Source: Nemertoderma westbladi (taxonomy: Eukaryota; Xenacoelomorpha; Nemertodermatida; Nemertodermatidae). From it: a DNA stretch of 64,000 nt. The position numbers were made by a program, and so were the translations under genes. The notes under the pieces are model-generated. The model saw nothing but the letters and a program-made list of their open reading frames with translations. It had not been told where the DNA came from and searched no databases. This document shows, piece after piece, positions 1-9,438 of the stretch. The DNA lies in assembly GCA_032718475.1 (NCBI GenBank), contig JAUCBJ010006976.1, forward strand, positions 1-64,000, read 5' to 3'. Each line of letters starts with the position of its first letter. Position 1 is the stretch's first letter.

Positions 1-950
1 TTTTATATGTCTTTATTGATAAACTGCCTTTTATAAGATGACAAGATTTAATACAAAAACAAACCAAAAACATTAGCCGAAGCCAGTCCATGCGCGTCCA
101 AATGACCCGTTTATAACACCGGGAGACTGGATTCGTGGGCTTAAATTTATTTGCGGTCAAGCCTACTGTATTATTCGATTGATTACTAATATATAATCTC
201 TGACAAATATTATTCACTTTCGGGAAATATTAGCAGTTCCTTTTAGGACGTGGCGCTCTACCTATGTAAACAGAGTTATGACTGATACTACACACAACGA
301 TATGGCTTAAATTTCAAGCATAGGGCGCATTCTTTAGGAATGCTTTATTATCAGATCCAATCACTTTACAATCACGCACGCTACCGGTAACGCACAACAC
401 TGCTCACTGATATGCCGACAGTTACTGACTTTGATCAGGTATAAAGAGATATGCACTGGACTCAGGTAGTGTCTGTCAAACAACATTAGATTCACTACAA
501 ACACAATAATAAAGTCGCAATTGTTGTACATAACCTTTCTCTCTAACCTGTAGTGTATCAAAGATATTGGGAAAATGTGGGTTGATTATTGATATTCTTC
601 AACTAATAACATCCAATTATACTGATACAAAATTACAAACAGTAAAAGCAGTATGACGGTAGGTTAAGATATAATTAGATTGCATTGAATCGTTAAGTTA
701 TAAATTGGAATCGTGTCGAATTGAATCGGATCGAATCGGATCCAATTATATCTGTAAACGCTTTTACAGCAGGTTTCAGAGTATTTCAGCGTATGGGGGA
801 AAAACTGGATCGCGGGGCGAAGGACCAGTTGCATCCCACAGAAGCTTTTACATAGGGTCCCACCACCAATGAATTTATATCCCTACTTTGTATAATTATT
901 CCTTTTCCAAGTTTTATACCGTCAACTACAACTTTTTATTTTACCTCCAA
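1..950. other. AT-rich noncoding flank, no gene recognised
   Basis: No ORF here resembles a known protein. Positions 690-745 hold a short degenerate run of GAATCG/GGATC-like words. The stretch from about 920 to 950 is pyrimidine-rich and ends in CCAAG, which reads as the acceptor of the next exon. Any exon upstream of the RH1 exon would have to lie here unrecognised or outside the window. Confidence 0.5.
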
Positions 951-1167
951 GGTTTTATACTCAGAACTTCAGAATTTATTGGAATTTCATGGAGACGAAA
1001 TTATCCGGGATTTATTGCCGATAGTAACGAACCTGTTGGAACGTCTGGACTCCGCCTACACGGAAACCGAACGATGTCAGACGGAGTGTGAGACCATAAT
1101 GAGGGAGAGAGATGAGCTCCAAAAACGATGCGACATAGAAAGACACAACAGAAGAATTGTGGATAAA
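951..1167 (+). CDS. Isolated exon encoding a divergent RH1 domain (JIP3/4 or RILP-like family)
   Basis: Read in the frame with codons at 952, 955 and so on, the exon gives VLYSELQNLLEF, then HGDEIIRDLLPIVTNLLERLDS, split here as HGDEIIRDLLP plus IVTNLLERLDS, and a charged helix ending RRIVDK. Over 71 residues it aligns without gaps to the RH1 domain of exon 1 at 18974 (about 16 identities by eye, including Y, LxP, LLExLD, and E and R in the helix). It ends at exactly the homologous residue: RRIVDK|gttagt here, RKLAEQ|gtaccg there, both phase 0. A good polypyrimidine tract and AAG acceptor precede it at 950, implying a phase-2 entry from an unseen upstream exon. RH1 domains of JIP3/4 bind kinesin-1 and dynein subunits, and those of RILP-like proteins bind motor partners such as myosin Va or dynein. 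It could be an alternative 5' exon of the JIP gene, a partial duplicate, or part of a separate RH1 gene. No in-frame stop breaks it. Confidence 0.62.
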
Positions 1168-1254
1168 GTTAGTAAATTGAAAATATTATTGCTGTTATGC
1201 TGTTATTGCTTAATGTTATTGCTTATTATTTACAAAATTTATTATTTATTTACA

Positions 1255-1670
1255 AAAAATTTCTAATCTCACTCAACACCAACCATACATGTGTCAGTTG
1301 GATTTATCTGGAAGGCAATGGTATTTTTTGTTTGTATGTGTGTTCTGCAATGTTTTAGGTGTAGCTAGTTAGATTAACATGTGTCCTGTACGGGTTAGTG
1401 TAGCTGATGAGCCAAATCCCGGCGAAACACATATTCAAAAATGTAACTAAATATTAATTATTATTTTTCCTTAATTATTTTATAATTAAAGACTTTTTTA
1501 GAACAATAATAAAGAATTACGTTAATACCGAAAATTTGTAAATAGTAGCTATTTTTTAAATTAATGAGAGATTAATATATCTATTGAAAAAATATTAATT
1601 AAAGAAATATTAATTGGTAAACCCCCTGACACATATGGTTGGTTTTAAGAGAGATTAGAAAGTTTTGTGA
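1255..1670. repeat. Segment bounded by ~35-bp inverted repeats, containing the hammerhead
   Basis: The left arm (about 1262-1297, beginning TCTAATCTC and containing ACCAACCATA and GTGTCAG) reappears as its reverse complement at about 1626-1659. The arms differ at a few bases. The interior is AT-rich and noncoding apart from the hammerhead. This may be a small non-autonomous element or the 5' repeat region of the Penelope-like element that follows. I could not define a target duplication. Confidence 0.5.
1379..1432 (+). ncRNA. Type III hammerhead ribozyme
   Basis: All conserved parts are present in order. Stem III 5' strand is ATGTGT (1379-1384), followed by the cleavage base C1385 in a GUC triplet. 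Stem I is CTGTAC (1386-1391) pairing with GTGTAG (1398-1403) around a GGGTTA loop, using two G-U pairs. The core CTGATGA is at 1404-1410. Stem II is GCC (1411-1413) with GGC (1421-1423). GAAA is at 1424-1427, and the stem III 3' strand A-CACAT ends at 1432. Every pair can be formed as drawn, with stem III open, so the topology is type III. Hammerheads are known in Penelope-like retroelements, and one such element begins a few hundred bases downstream, so I infer it belongs to that element's terminal repeat. Self-cleavage has not been shown. Confidence 0.8.
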
Positions 1671-1682
1671 ATATATACAGTA

Positions 1683-1732
1683 CAGTATATATATATATAT
1701 ATATATATACAGTATATATATATATATATATG
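1683..1732. repeat. (TA)n microsatellite
   Basis: Two runs of alternating TA interrupted by CAGTA words. It is followed at about 1768-1832 by a tandem duplication of a 32-bp segment starting TCCGTAACTGCAACC. Confidence 0.85.
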
Positions 1733-1849
1733 TCTGGGATCCATGAAATGAAACTGACGAAAACACTATTTCCGTAACTGCAACCAAATCTCTTGTTTAC
1801 AGTCCGTAACTGCAACCAAATCTCTTGTTTACAGTAAACTTATACAATC

Positions 1850-2527
1850 TTCAGTACCCCGAGGCCAGAACCAGACCCTCGAGCATTTTCACGACCTTCT
1901 AAGCTCCATCGAATCAACCATTAAACCTAACATTGAGAAGAACTTGAATACTGGTCTCCAAGACGCTTTAATTAAACTCCAACAAAATGACGCGATATTT
2001 GCAACGCGGATAAAGGTGGAGCTATCTGCATTCTCACCAACAATCAATACGAACAACTGGTGGATCAACACCTATCCGATACCAACACTTATGAAACTGC
2101 CTCAGCACAAAACGACATAGAGACAAACCGCCGGGTTAAGGACCTTTGCACCAAAAAATCACTTACCAGTCAAGAATATTTTTACCTCACAAACTTCAAA
2201 CCCAAATCAAGCTACATCCATGTCCTTCCCAAAATTCACAAATCCGACACCATAAGTCGCCTTAGAGACACAGTTGAAGATGGTGTTCTAGAAACTACTT
2301 TCCCTAGTGACCTGTCATCGCGACCCATCATCGCCAACATAGATTCCCCAACTTCACGCTTGTCCGAGTTGATGGATGAGATTTTTAAACCTATCGTACG
2401 ATCCACACCAAGCAATTTAAGGGACACCAAAGAATTTATTAATAGCCTTCCAAATAACACCGATGTAGGAACCACTCTATTGACCATGGACGTAAAATCA
2501 CTTTTCACATCCATCCCACGCGAGCAA
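1850..2527 (+). pseudogene. Penelope-like RT, N-terminal part
   Basis: The frame running through 2003-2527 reads NADKGGAICILTNNQYEQL, then a region with YIHVLPKIHKS (2211-2243) and RPIIANIDSPTSRLSELMD (2320-2376), and ends in LLTMDVKSLFTSIP (2476-2518). These are the ADKGG motif, the LPKIHK motif, the RPI(V/I)xxxxSPT motif and RT motif A (xDVxSLFTSIP), all diagnostic of Penelope-like RTs. Upstream coding similarity (about 1900-1990) is in another frame, with a TGA at 1988 in the main frame, so a one-base shift near 1998 breaks the ORF. The coding sequence is then cut at 2527 by the TIR element and resumes at 3387. Confidence 0.85.
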
Positions 2528-3377
2528 GGATAGTTATAAAACCCGAAAATAACGAAAAAGACGAATTTAACAGCGAAAATATCAAAATTATCAAACAATC
2601 TACAAAATCTCGCTTTCCAATAAGATGAGTATAATTAGAAGTCACACTTTACATTTTTTAATTAATAAAATCCGATAATTTCGCCCCATTTTCGACCTTA
2701 AAAGTAATTTAATACCAAATACTGTCTACTGGTTGGTTGGTGGGTGTTGACCAATAATGGCAGCTTGGATGAATGACTCAGCATCAACAGATCTGTAGCC
2801 TATAGGGGCCTACTGGTGTATTACTGTACAGTACAAGCATATGGTACGGTACAGCCTGAAGCGGCAAAGTTGAAAGAAGCGGTCCGGTACCCTAACCCAA
2901 TACTGCAACGATGTAATTCCCATATGAAATGTTGTTTGCATTACGGCATACGGTACCTTTAGCGCTACCTGGCCTAGGTGTGCACTGTAGGCCTACAGTG
3001 ACTGTCAGGCAAGTGACGCGGCGCGGCGGATGTGAACAGGTGAACGTAACTACAGAATTGCAGTCCAGAAGTCGCTAGAACTGCAGTAGGCCTACACTCT
3101 GACTGTACTGTCCTAATTTGAGCGCCATCTTGTGGTGTTTTGCAATCATTGGATCACCCCTAACAACCAATCAGCAGCGCCAGTATTTGGTATTAAATTA
3201 CTTTTAGGGTCGAAAATGGGGCGAAATTATCGGATTTTCTTAATTAAAAAATGTAAAGTGTGCCTTCTAATAATACCGATCTCACTGAAAAGCGAGATTT
3301 TATTTAAAGTTTTATAATTTCGACATTTTCGTTAATAATTTCGTCTTTTTCGTTTTTTTCGGGTTTTATAACTATCC
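2528..3377. mobile_element. Mutator-type non-autonomous TIR element (MITE), 850 bp
   Basis: The ends are GGATAGTTATAAAACCCG and its exact reverse complement. Similarity between the arms extends about 200-250 bp inward (2528 to about 2770 against about 3140-3377) with scattered mismatches, so the element can fold back on itself. The 9-bp word CGCGAGCAA flanks it directly at 2519-2527 and 3378-3386. A 9-bp target duplication with long TIRs is typical of Mutator-like elements. No transposase is encoded; the central 370 bp is noncoding. It sits inside the Penelope RT immediately after motif A. Confidence 0.88.
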
Positions 3378-3386
3378 CGCGAGCAA

Positions 3387-3574
3387 GGCCTTGAAGCCCT
3401 AGAGTTTTGGATCGATGAAAAACCAGATCTTATACCCGATCGCTTTGAAAAGGAATTTATTGTAAATTCAATGAACATAATACTTAAATATAATTTCTTC
3501 CAACACACTAATAAAGCGACCAACATTACTCAATTCTACCACCAAACGACAGGGGGCGCTATGGGTTCTAAATG
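3387..3574 (+). pseudogene. Penelope-like RT, middle fragment
   Basis: Removing the preceding element joins the frame as IPREQGLEALEFWIDEK. The fragment then runs through FYHQTTGGAMGSK at its end, the Penelope RT motif usually written F.Q..GTAMGxxxAP (motif B). It is open throughout, and is interrupted after GSK at 3574 by the next insertion, which duplicated GGTTCTAAATG. Confidence 0.85.
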
Positions 3575-4550
3575 GTAGATGTATATATATGCAAGTTGTC
3601 AGTGACAAACAGGCAGTATGGGGTCTGACTGGCTGAAAATAGATCTAGTAGTGGTAAACGTTATCGGCCTAACGGCCTGCTTCAGACTATAATTAAAGTA
3701 AGCAAATAATATAAAACTAACATTTAAAATTCCCTCCACCAACACCAAGTAGAACATAACCAAACGAAGACGGGGGGGGGGGGGGGGGGGTGGGCAACAA
3801 ATGCTGAATGCTGTAAATACTAATTACAGTAGACACATTAATTGGGTCAGAACAAAATAGTGTTGCACGGTGAAATTCAAATAGTAATTTTACTACTACT
3901 ACTAGGTCGAGCGAACTCGGACAGTGGAAATGAGATCCTTCCAGGCTTCCCGATTCTCCATAGCTGTCGCAATTTCGTTTCTCCCAAGTTCAGTATCCCT
4001 TTCAAGTTGATCTATATATGTTATGGCAGGTCGTCCACGACTACGCTTTCCATGAGTTGGTTGCCAGAGAAGTAGATCTGGTATGACCTCGTCTTTACTT
4101 CGCCAGCAGTGCCCACTGAATCTTAATCTGCGTTCACGGAGGGTGGTTGATAGAGGTGGTATTGTACCATAAAGCTCGGCGTTTGTCATGTTTTGTCTCC
4201 AGCTGATGTTTAGGGCTGCCCTTAGTAGTCTTGTGTAGAAACCATCAATTCGTTGTTCAAGTGATTTAGTCAGTGTCCAGGTCTCACCCCCGTATAAAAA
4301 TATACACTTTCCACTGTGGCTCGAAAGAACTTAGTCTTCAGGTGCCTGGAGAGATCTGATTTCCAGATGGTATCCATTTTTGATAGAGCTACCCAAGCCT
4401 TTGCTTTCCTTAGCCTAGCTCTTTTAGAACGCATAAACTATAAACGACGGAGTAGTATTGCAAGCGGTGAGTGAAATCGAAATACTGTAGAATTAGAATT
4501 GCATCGTAATTTATAACGCGCAAAGTGTGGGGAAGAAAAATATCATAATA
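3575..4550. mobile_element. Insertion of about 976 bp carrying a LINE 3' fragment, flanked by an 11-bp target duplication
   Basis: GGTTCTAAATG occurs at 3564-3574 and 4551-4561, exactly where the Penelope RT frame stops and resumes, so everything between arrived after the Penelope copy. The left 315 bp (3575-3890) is noncoding, with an 18-base G run near 3773-3790. The right part holds a minus-strand LINE fragment. I see no terminal inverted repeat or LTR, so the class of the outer element is not settled; it could be two events. Confidence 0.7.
3890..4436 (-). mobile_element. LINE 3' fragment (C-terminal RT/tail domain) with (TAG)n tail
   Basis: The minus strand encodes the end of a non-LTR retrotransposon ORF2: a stretch like WKSDLSRHLKTKFFRATVES, a one-base frameshift near 4290, then RERRLRFSGHCWRSKDE, LLLWQPTHGKRSRGRP and a C-terminus at 3902. 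The 3' end is a run of TAG triplets (plus-strand CTACTACTACTA at about 3892-3905). The same RLRFxGHCxR tail and triplet end occur in the different LINE at 6537, so the two belong to related families. It lacks the RT core and the endonuclease and is a dead copy. Confidence 0.8.
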
Positions 4551-4934
4551 GGTTCTAAATGTATACCGAACTACTCTAATCTTTTCATGGCCTATCTAGA
4601 AAATCGCACATTTAATATAATATTATCTAGTTATGGACGCACATGCGCCAATTACTTCTTAGAGGCGTGGAAGCGCTACATTAATGACTGTTTCGCTTTA
4701 TGGCTGAAATCACTGGCGCTAACAATCACTGCGCTATTTCTAATCATGAACAACTTGTTTCCTAGTATAAAGTTCACCATGGAAGAAAGTGACAAATCCA
4801 TAAATTTCCTTGATGTCACAGTCAGCATTGAAAAACATAAGATAAATCTCGATATATACACGAAACCTACAGATTCCATGCGCTACCTCAACTATAATTC
4901 CTGTCATCCCCGACACACTTTAAAGAATATTCCC
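4551..4934 (+). pseudogene. Penelope-like RT, C-terminal half
   Basis: The frame resumes at GSKCIPNYSNLFMAYLEN, the rest of motif B, and continues to WKRYINDCFALW (about 4669-4704). It then reads FPSIKFTMEESDKSINFLD, DIYTKPTDSMRYLNYNSCHP and HTLKNIPYNLSK. These match the usual Penelope order NLFM, RYIDD, IKFT, INFLD, KPTD, LNY.SCHP, K.IPY. The catalytic pair in motif C is ND instead of DD, so the first catalytic aspartate is lost. The frame is then broken by the SINE at 4949. Confidence 0.87.
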
Positions 4935-4948
4935 TACAACCTATCAAA

Positions 4949-5190
4949 AAAAGCAAACAGTCGGCCGAAGCCGGAGGCGACCCGAAGGCTCCTCTTTCGA
5001 TAGCTGCTACCCGAGGGTAGGGGTGGGCGCTACTCCTATCCCAAGATTTGCTCCCAGTTATTTAACTGGTACTCATTTTATCGACCCCAGTGGATGAAAG
5101 GCTGAGTGGACCCTGGCGGGGCTGAACCTACAACCATTAGATTGCAGGCCCGGCGCTCAACCAACTGAGCTACCCCGCCTTCCAACCATT
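4949..5190 (-). mobile_element. tRNA-derived SINE, 242 bp
   Basis: The minus strand starts AATGGTTGGAAGGCGGGG and carries box A TAGCTCAGTTGG (plus 5161-5172) and box B GGTTCAGCCCC (plus 5118-5128), about 45 bp apart as in a tRNA gene. A non-tRNA body follows, including GGGTCGATAAAATGAG. It is flanked by a perfect 14-bp target duplication, TACAACCTATCAAA, at 4935-4948 and 5191-5204. The tRNA part does not look like an intact tRNA gene because the acceptor stem is not closed. It inserted into the Penelope RT after IPYNLSK. Confidence 0.87.
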
Positions 5191-5204
5191 TACAACCTAT
5201 CAAA

Positions 5205-5996
5205 GATAATCGTAATGATAGTGAATAACAATGAAACCCGTGATAAACGACTCAAAGAATTAAGCACAGCGCTTATAAACTGTTCTTATCCGACAGACCT
5301 CGTACAAAGAGCCACTGACGAATCCAAAAAGCTATGAAGAGAAGACCTACTGAGAGACCAACAGAGAAAGGAAAATCCCATAATTCCATTTGTAACAACT
5401 TTTAATCCTAACGTTGTCAACAAATTCCGAGAAACGATAAAACACGCATTCGAGACACTTAAACAGAACAGTCGAACGAAGGGGAAATTGTGCAACAAAC
5501 GACTGGTACTCGCACAAAAACAACCTCCTTCCATAAAAAGAATCCACATAAGATTTGGAAAAGATTCCACAAAACACAATTAAAAGTGGAAAATCCGGGA
5601 ATTAAAAAATGCCACAGTCATAGATGCCAACTATGCAATATAATAATAACTGGGAAAGACATCACTTTCAAAAACGGCAAATCCTTTAAAAGAAAGTCCG
5701 CATTAACCTGTAACAGTACCAACATTATTTACGCGCTTTTCTGCAAAAACTGTAATGAGTTCTATATCGGTGAGACCAACAACTTGAGAAACAGAACCAA
5801 TACACACCGCCAACAGATAAACACTCCACACCGCCAACTGATAAACCCTCCACACCGCCAACAGATAAACACTCCACATCTACGTCAATTAATTTGCAGC
5901 AAGCACGTTTTCACCTGTAGCTCAGGTGACTTTAACATAGCCCCACCCACTATTTCAATTAAAAACTCCCAATATTGCGCTCCGACAAGAATATGA
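5205..5996 (+). pseudogene. Penelope-like linker and GIY-YIG endonuclease domain
   Basis: The first part includes RDKRLKELSTALINCSYP, a TGA stop near 5335, then IPFVTTFNPNVVNKF, typical of the Penelope linker. After a frame change the nuclease domain follows: KKCHSHRCQLCNII, a C-rich CCHH-like region, then NIIYALFCKNCNEFYIGET, the GIY-YIG core, and NLRNRTNTHRQQI. Here three tandem copies of a 24-26-bp unit (about 5801-5876, CACACCGCCAAC...) stretch the domain after the conserved histidine. The end, at 5996, is shorter than usual. The domain normally nicks target DNA for target-primed reverse transcription; this copy is inactive because of the stop and frame changes. Confidence 0.82.
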
Positions 5997-6161
5997 AACC
6001 CACTTCATTAAGAGGCTTAAACCAGGGTTAAACTCTTATTCCCCTCCATAAACAGAACACACCAACAGCGACCAATAGAAAACGCGGGGGCGTTAGGGAA
6101 TTCCCGCATTCTAAGCCGCCACCTACAGTATATCAACCAACAATAACTCAAATCCCACCAC

Positions 6162-6179
6162 CTGAAGAGGCCGAAAGGC
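6162..6179 (+). other. Truncated hammerhead-like core at the Penelope 3' end
   Basis: CTGAAGA is followed directly by a GGCC-GAAA-GGC hairpin, which matches a hammerhead core and stem II. The expected closing GAAA and stem III are absent, and the sequence passes instead into ATTAATAATTATTAATT. Read as the remnant of the element's terminal ribozyme, cut at the insertion end. Confidence 0.4.
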
Positions 6180-6182
6180 ATT

Positions 6183-6536
6183 AATAATTATTAATTATTA
6201 ATTAAAAATGCATTAATAAACTGGCTGTTTTTTTTAAATTATAAGTTTACATTAATATACTGAACATTGATTTATTCGAGTTATTTATTTATTTTTTATT
6301 TATTTACATAATATATTTCAATGGACAAACTATGATTTGGAACTCAACCTAACTTTTTCAATTTTATATATATATATATATATACAGTATACTTTATCTT
6401 GCTCGAAGGCCCCACGAACGTTTACCTTTTAGGTGGTGGTTACCATAACAGTAGGCCTACATACAAATCACTTAGGGTTTAGACGGAAGAATTTAGCTGA
6501 AAGTATACCTAACTGTGAACTAATGGCATTCTGAGC
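6183..6536. other. AT-rich spacer with (TA)n
   Basis: No coding signal. A (TA)n run lies at about 6366-6384, and the palindromic octamer TAGGCCTA is at 6452-6459. Confidence 0.6.
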
Positions 6537-8730
6537 TACTACTACTACTAGGATCGGCATGCTGCGTTGCAGCTGCATTTTTAAGAATGCTGTGCCGGCT
6601 TGTCAACAAAATTGCACCGCCACAACTCCCTATCACCCATGACATTTGCTAGATCATCCGCATCTTTAAGGCCAGTGTCCTTTAAGATGCGTCTCAAGAA
6701 AGTCATGGGCTGTCCACCATGCTTATTCACTCCATGAGGTTGCCAAAGTACAAGATTATGCACTGGCTGGTCCTCACGGCGAAAGCAATGTCCTGCAAAG
6801 CGGAGGCGATTTTGTTCTAGTGTCAAGCTTGGGGGAACCAATGAGACACCTCCAATGTTATATAGTGTCTGGTTGGAGATGTGTGCATTGTACTTGACAC
6901 AATGAACCCGGCGTAGCATTCTTGTGAATGTGCCATCCAGAGATTTGGTGTCCTCAGCAGTTAGAGCCCAGCATGGACTCCCATAGAGGAGTACTGGAAC
7001 TACTGCTGCTCTAAATAATCGGACCTTAAGTTTCCGATTAATTCTCGGTGACTTCCAAATCCTGGAAAGCCTATTCAAGGCTGCCCATGCCTTTCCCTTA
7101 CGTATTCGAAGGTCCTCACCTGACTTCCGGATCCATGATCCCAGGTAACAGAAGTCGTCCACATGCTCAAGCATACCATCCTTTGAGCTTATGCTCATCC
7201 GATCAGAGACTTGCTGAGGACTTTCAAAGTTAACTGTCAGAATTTTGGTCTTTCTGGAGTTAATAAAAAGACCAACACTAGAAGCAGCATGTTCTAATGA
7301 GCTGAGGAGCCGTTGGGCTCCCTCTAATGATTCTGAGAGTACTCCTAAGTCATCAGCAAAGTCTAGATCAGTTAGGTACTTGGCAGGATTTCCTCGACTT
7401 CTGGAGCCAGTAGGTGGAGTTATCATCACCCCATCATCATTATGATGATCTAAGGACATGCGTAGAACATAGTCAACCACAATAATGAACAAGAATGGTG
7501 CAAGTGTGTCTCCTTGGAGGACGCCCCATAACACTTCAAATGGTTCTGTGTCACCGTCAACAGTAGACACAAATGTTGTCGAACCATCGTATACTGATCT
7601 GATTGCTGCAATAATTTCATCAGGAATCCCATATAATGAAAGTATGCTGAACATACGTGATCGAGAGACTGAATCAAAGGCCTTGAAGAAGTCAACAAAG
7701 ATAACAGCCAGATGCCTGTCTTTCTTTTTTGATAATTCTTCAATTATCCTTCTAAGTGCCAAAATGGGCTCCATGGTCCCACGACCTTTACGGAACCCAT
7801 TCTGATTTCCACGGAGCAGTCTCTCAATGGGATCCCTGATGCGATTTAATAGAATCCTATTGTATAGCTTTGCAGCAATCGAGATCAATGAGATTCCCCG
7901 AAAAGAACCATAGAGTGTTAGGTTGCCCTTCTTGGGAACTGGCACCAACTTATTTGTTTTCATTTCTTGTGGGACTCTTGTTGTACGGTACATGTCTACT
8001 ATGATGGGATAGATGAGCTTTAAACACTCAGGTATTTTAAAGACCTCAGGGGGAACACCATCTACTCCACTGGCACGATTGGTCTTAATGCTCTTTGCAG
8101 CAGCCTTCACTTCTGCAAAGGAGATATCGCCAATGGGAATATCTGGGAGTACAGACTCAGACACCTTTACTTCTATAAAGTTATCAGGCAATACCCTGTC
8201 ATTATTGAGGAGCTTTTCAAAGTGGGCTTTCCAACCATTGAGGCGATCGGCTGGTGATTCAGCCTTAACCTTGGTGGTTGGTTGGCTTTTCCGCCCAGTA
8301 AGCAGATTGATCGATTTCCATGCCTGGGATGATTGCCTGCTGTTGTCAGCATCATTGATGGCATCAACCTGTTGGTTTATTAGCTCCTGTAGATTAGCAG
8401 AGTACTGCCTGTTCAGGGACCTAGATGCAGCCTTAACTGCATTCTTGGCCGCTGTAGTCTGTTTGAGTCGGGACTCTTTCTGCGCCTTATGAAGGTCATT
8501 TCGGCACTTTTGAATTTTGTTGTCAGTCCAGGGGGCCCTTTTCCTGTTTCGAGGGTATACAGGAACTGTTTCTGCAGCTGCTAACTTAACTGCTTCTGTA
8601 AAGGCAGTATAGCCCTCACAGTGATGCTACCCTCTGTAGACTGAAAACCCACTCTCAGTGCCCGCTTTATATTGCTTATAACTGCATTTCATTTGATCAC
8701 TCAAGTTGTTATTACTTGTGTCCTGCATAC
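6537..8730 (-). pseudogene. LINE (non-LTR retrotransposon) ORF2, RT domain largely intact
   Basis: Uninterrupted minus-strand coding runs from about 8625 down to a stop at 6581. The frame is open well upstream of 8191: it reads KRAPWTDNKIQKC, then LINQQVDAINDADNSRQ, WKSINLLTGRKSQPT and DRLNGWKAHFEKLLN. RT motifs follow in order: VPVPKKGNLTLYGSFRGISL, NQNGFRKGRGTMEPI, FVDFFKAFDSV (motif A), GVLQGDTLAPFLFII (motif B), LDFADDLGVL (motif C, catalytic FADD intact), VGLFINSRKTK (motif D) and LGSWI. A C-terminal RLRFAGHCFRREDQ tail comes next. A TAG at about 8627 interrupts the same frame further upstream (NNLSDQMKC... at 8700). No endonuclease domain is visible, so the copy is 5' truncated or decayed. 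The 3' end is (TAG)n at 6537-6551. The clade is not assigned. Confidence 0.88.
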
Positions 8731-9066
8731 TCAGTACGTAAATGTCCCCTTTTCTGACTCTTTGAAACTGAAAGTTTTTTTAGGTTTTTGTTTTTTTTTT
8801 CTGTGTGTACCTACTACGTGATTTAGGTGTCTGACAAAATGGCAAGTGAAAGAAGTTTTGCCAGACCTTGGGTCTAGCATTGTGTTTCCCACAGCCCCGA
8901 GACTGGGACCTAACGAGAGTTCCCCTTAGCAGTGACCAACCGACCCAGACTGTATCACACCTACCGGTAGCCGATCAGTCAGTCAGTCAGATCACAGACT
9001 GCTCCGGGATTATTATATACTGCTTATTGCTGTATTATATCATATCGATACGTCCGCTGGATATTA
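8731..9066. other. Noncoding spacer between LINE and minisatellite
   Basis: A T-rich stretch near 8780-8800 and a TACCGGTA palindrome at 8962-8969. No gene seen. Confidence 0.5.
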
Positions 9067-9438
9067 CTCGAGGTGTTTTACCCCATACACCCTACTTCTC
9101 GAGGTGTTTTACCCCATACTTCCTACTTCTCGAGGTGTTTTACCCCATACACCCTACTTCTCGAGGTGTTTTACCCCATACACCCTACTTCTCGAGGTGT
9201 TTTACCCCATACTTCCTACTTCTCGAGGTGTTTTACCCCATACACCCTACTTCTCGAGGTGTTTTACCCCATACACCCTACTTCTCGAGGTGTTTTACCC
9301 CATACACCCTACTTCTCGAGGTGTTTTACCCCATACACCCTACTTCTCGAGGTGTTTTACCCCATACACCCTACTTCTCGAGGTGTTTTACCCCATACAC
9401 CCTACTTCTCGAGGTGTTTTACCCCATACACCCTACTT
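9067..9438. repeat. Minisatellite, 12 copies of a 31-bp unit
   Basis: The unit begins CTCGAGGTGTTTTACCCC and ends CCTACTT. Exactly 12 units fit in 372 bp. Copies 2 and 5 share one variant (ATACTTCC instead of ATACACCC), which suggests duplication of a three-unit block. Because 31 is 1 modulo 3 and the unit has no stop, all three plus frames stay open; I treat these ORFs as repeat by-products. Confidence 0.95.

Larger units (their letters stand above)
1800..6182 (+). mobile_element. Penelope-like element, decayed and interrupted by at least three insertions
   Basis: Pieces of one Penelope-like polyprotein occur in order on the plus strand: N-terminal RT with the ADKGG motif (about 1850-2527), RT middle (3387-3574), RT C-terminal half (4551-4934), and linker plus GIY-YIG nuclease (5205-5996). 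Between them lie a Mutator-type element, a LINE-bearing insertion and a SINE, and precise target duplications let the host sequence be followed across each. Penelope-like elements encode an RT related to telomerase fused to a GIY-YIG endonuclease. This copy has a frameshift near 1998, a changed catalytic box and an internal stop, so it is inactive. Confidence 0.88.

Noticed and set aside
5108-5190. Functional tRNA gene
   Set aside because: Boxes A and B are present but the acceptor stem does not close, a SINE body follows, and target duplications flank the whole unit.
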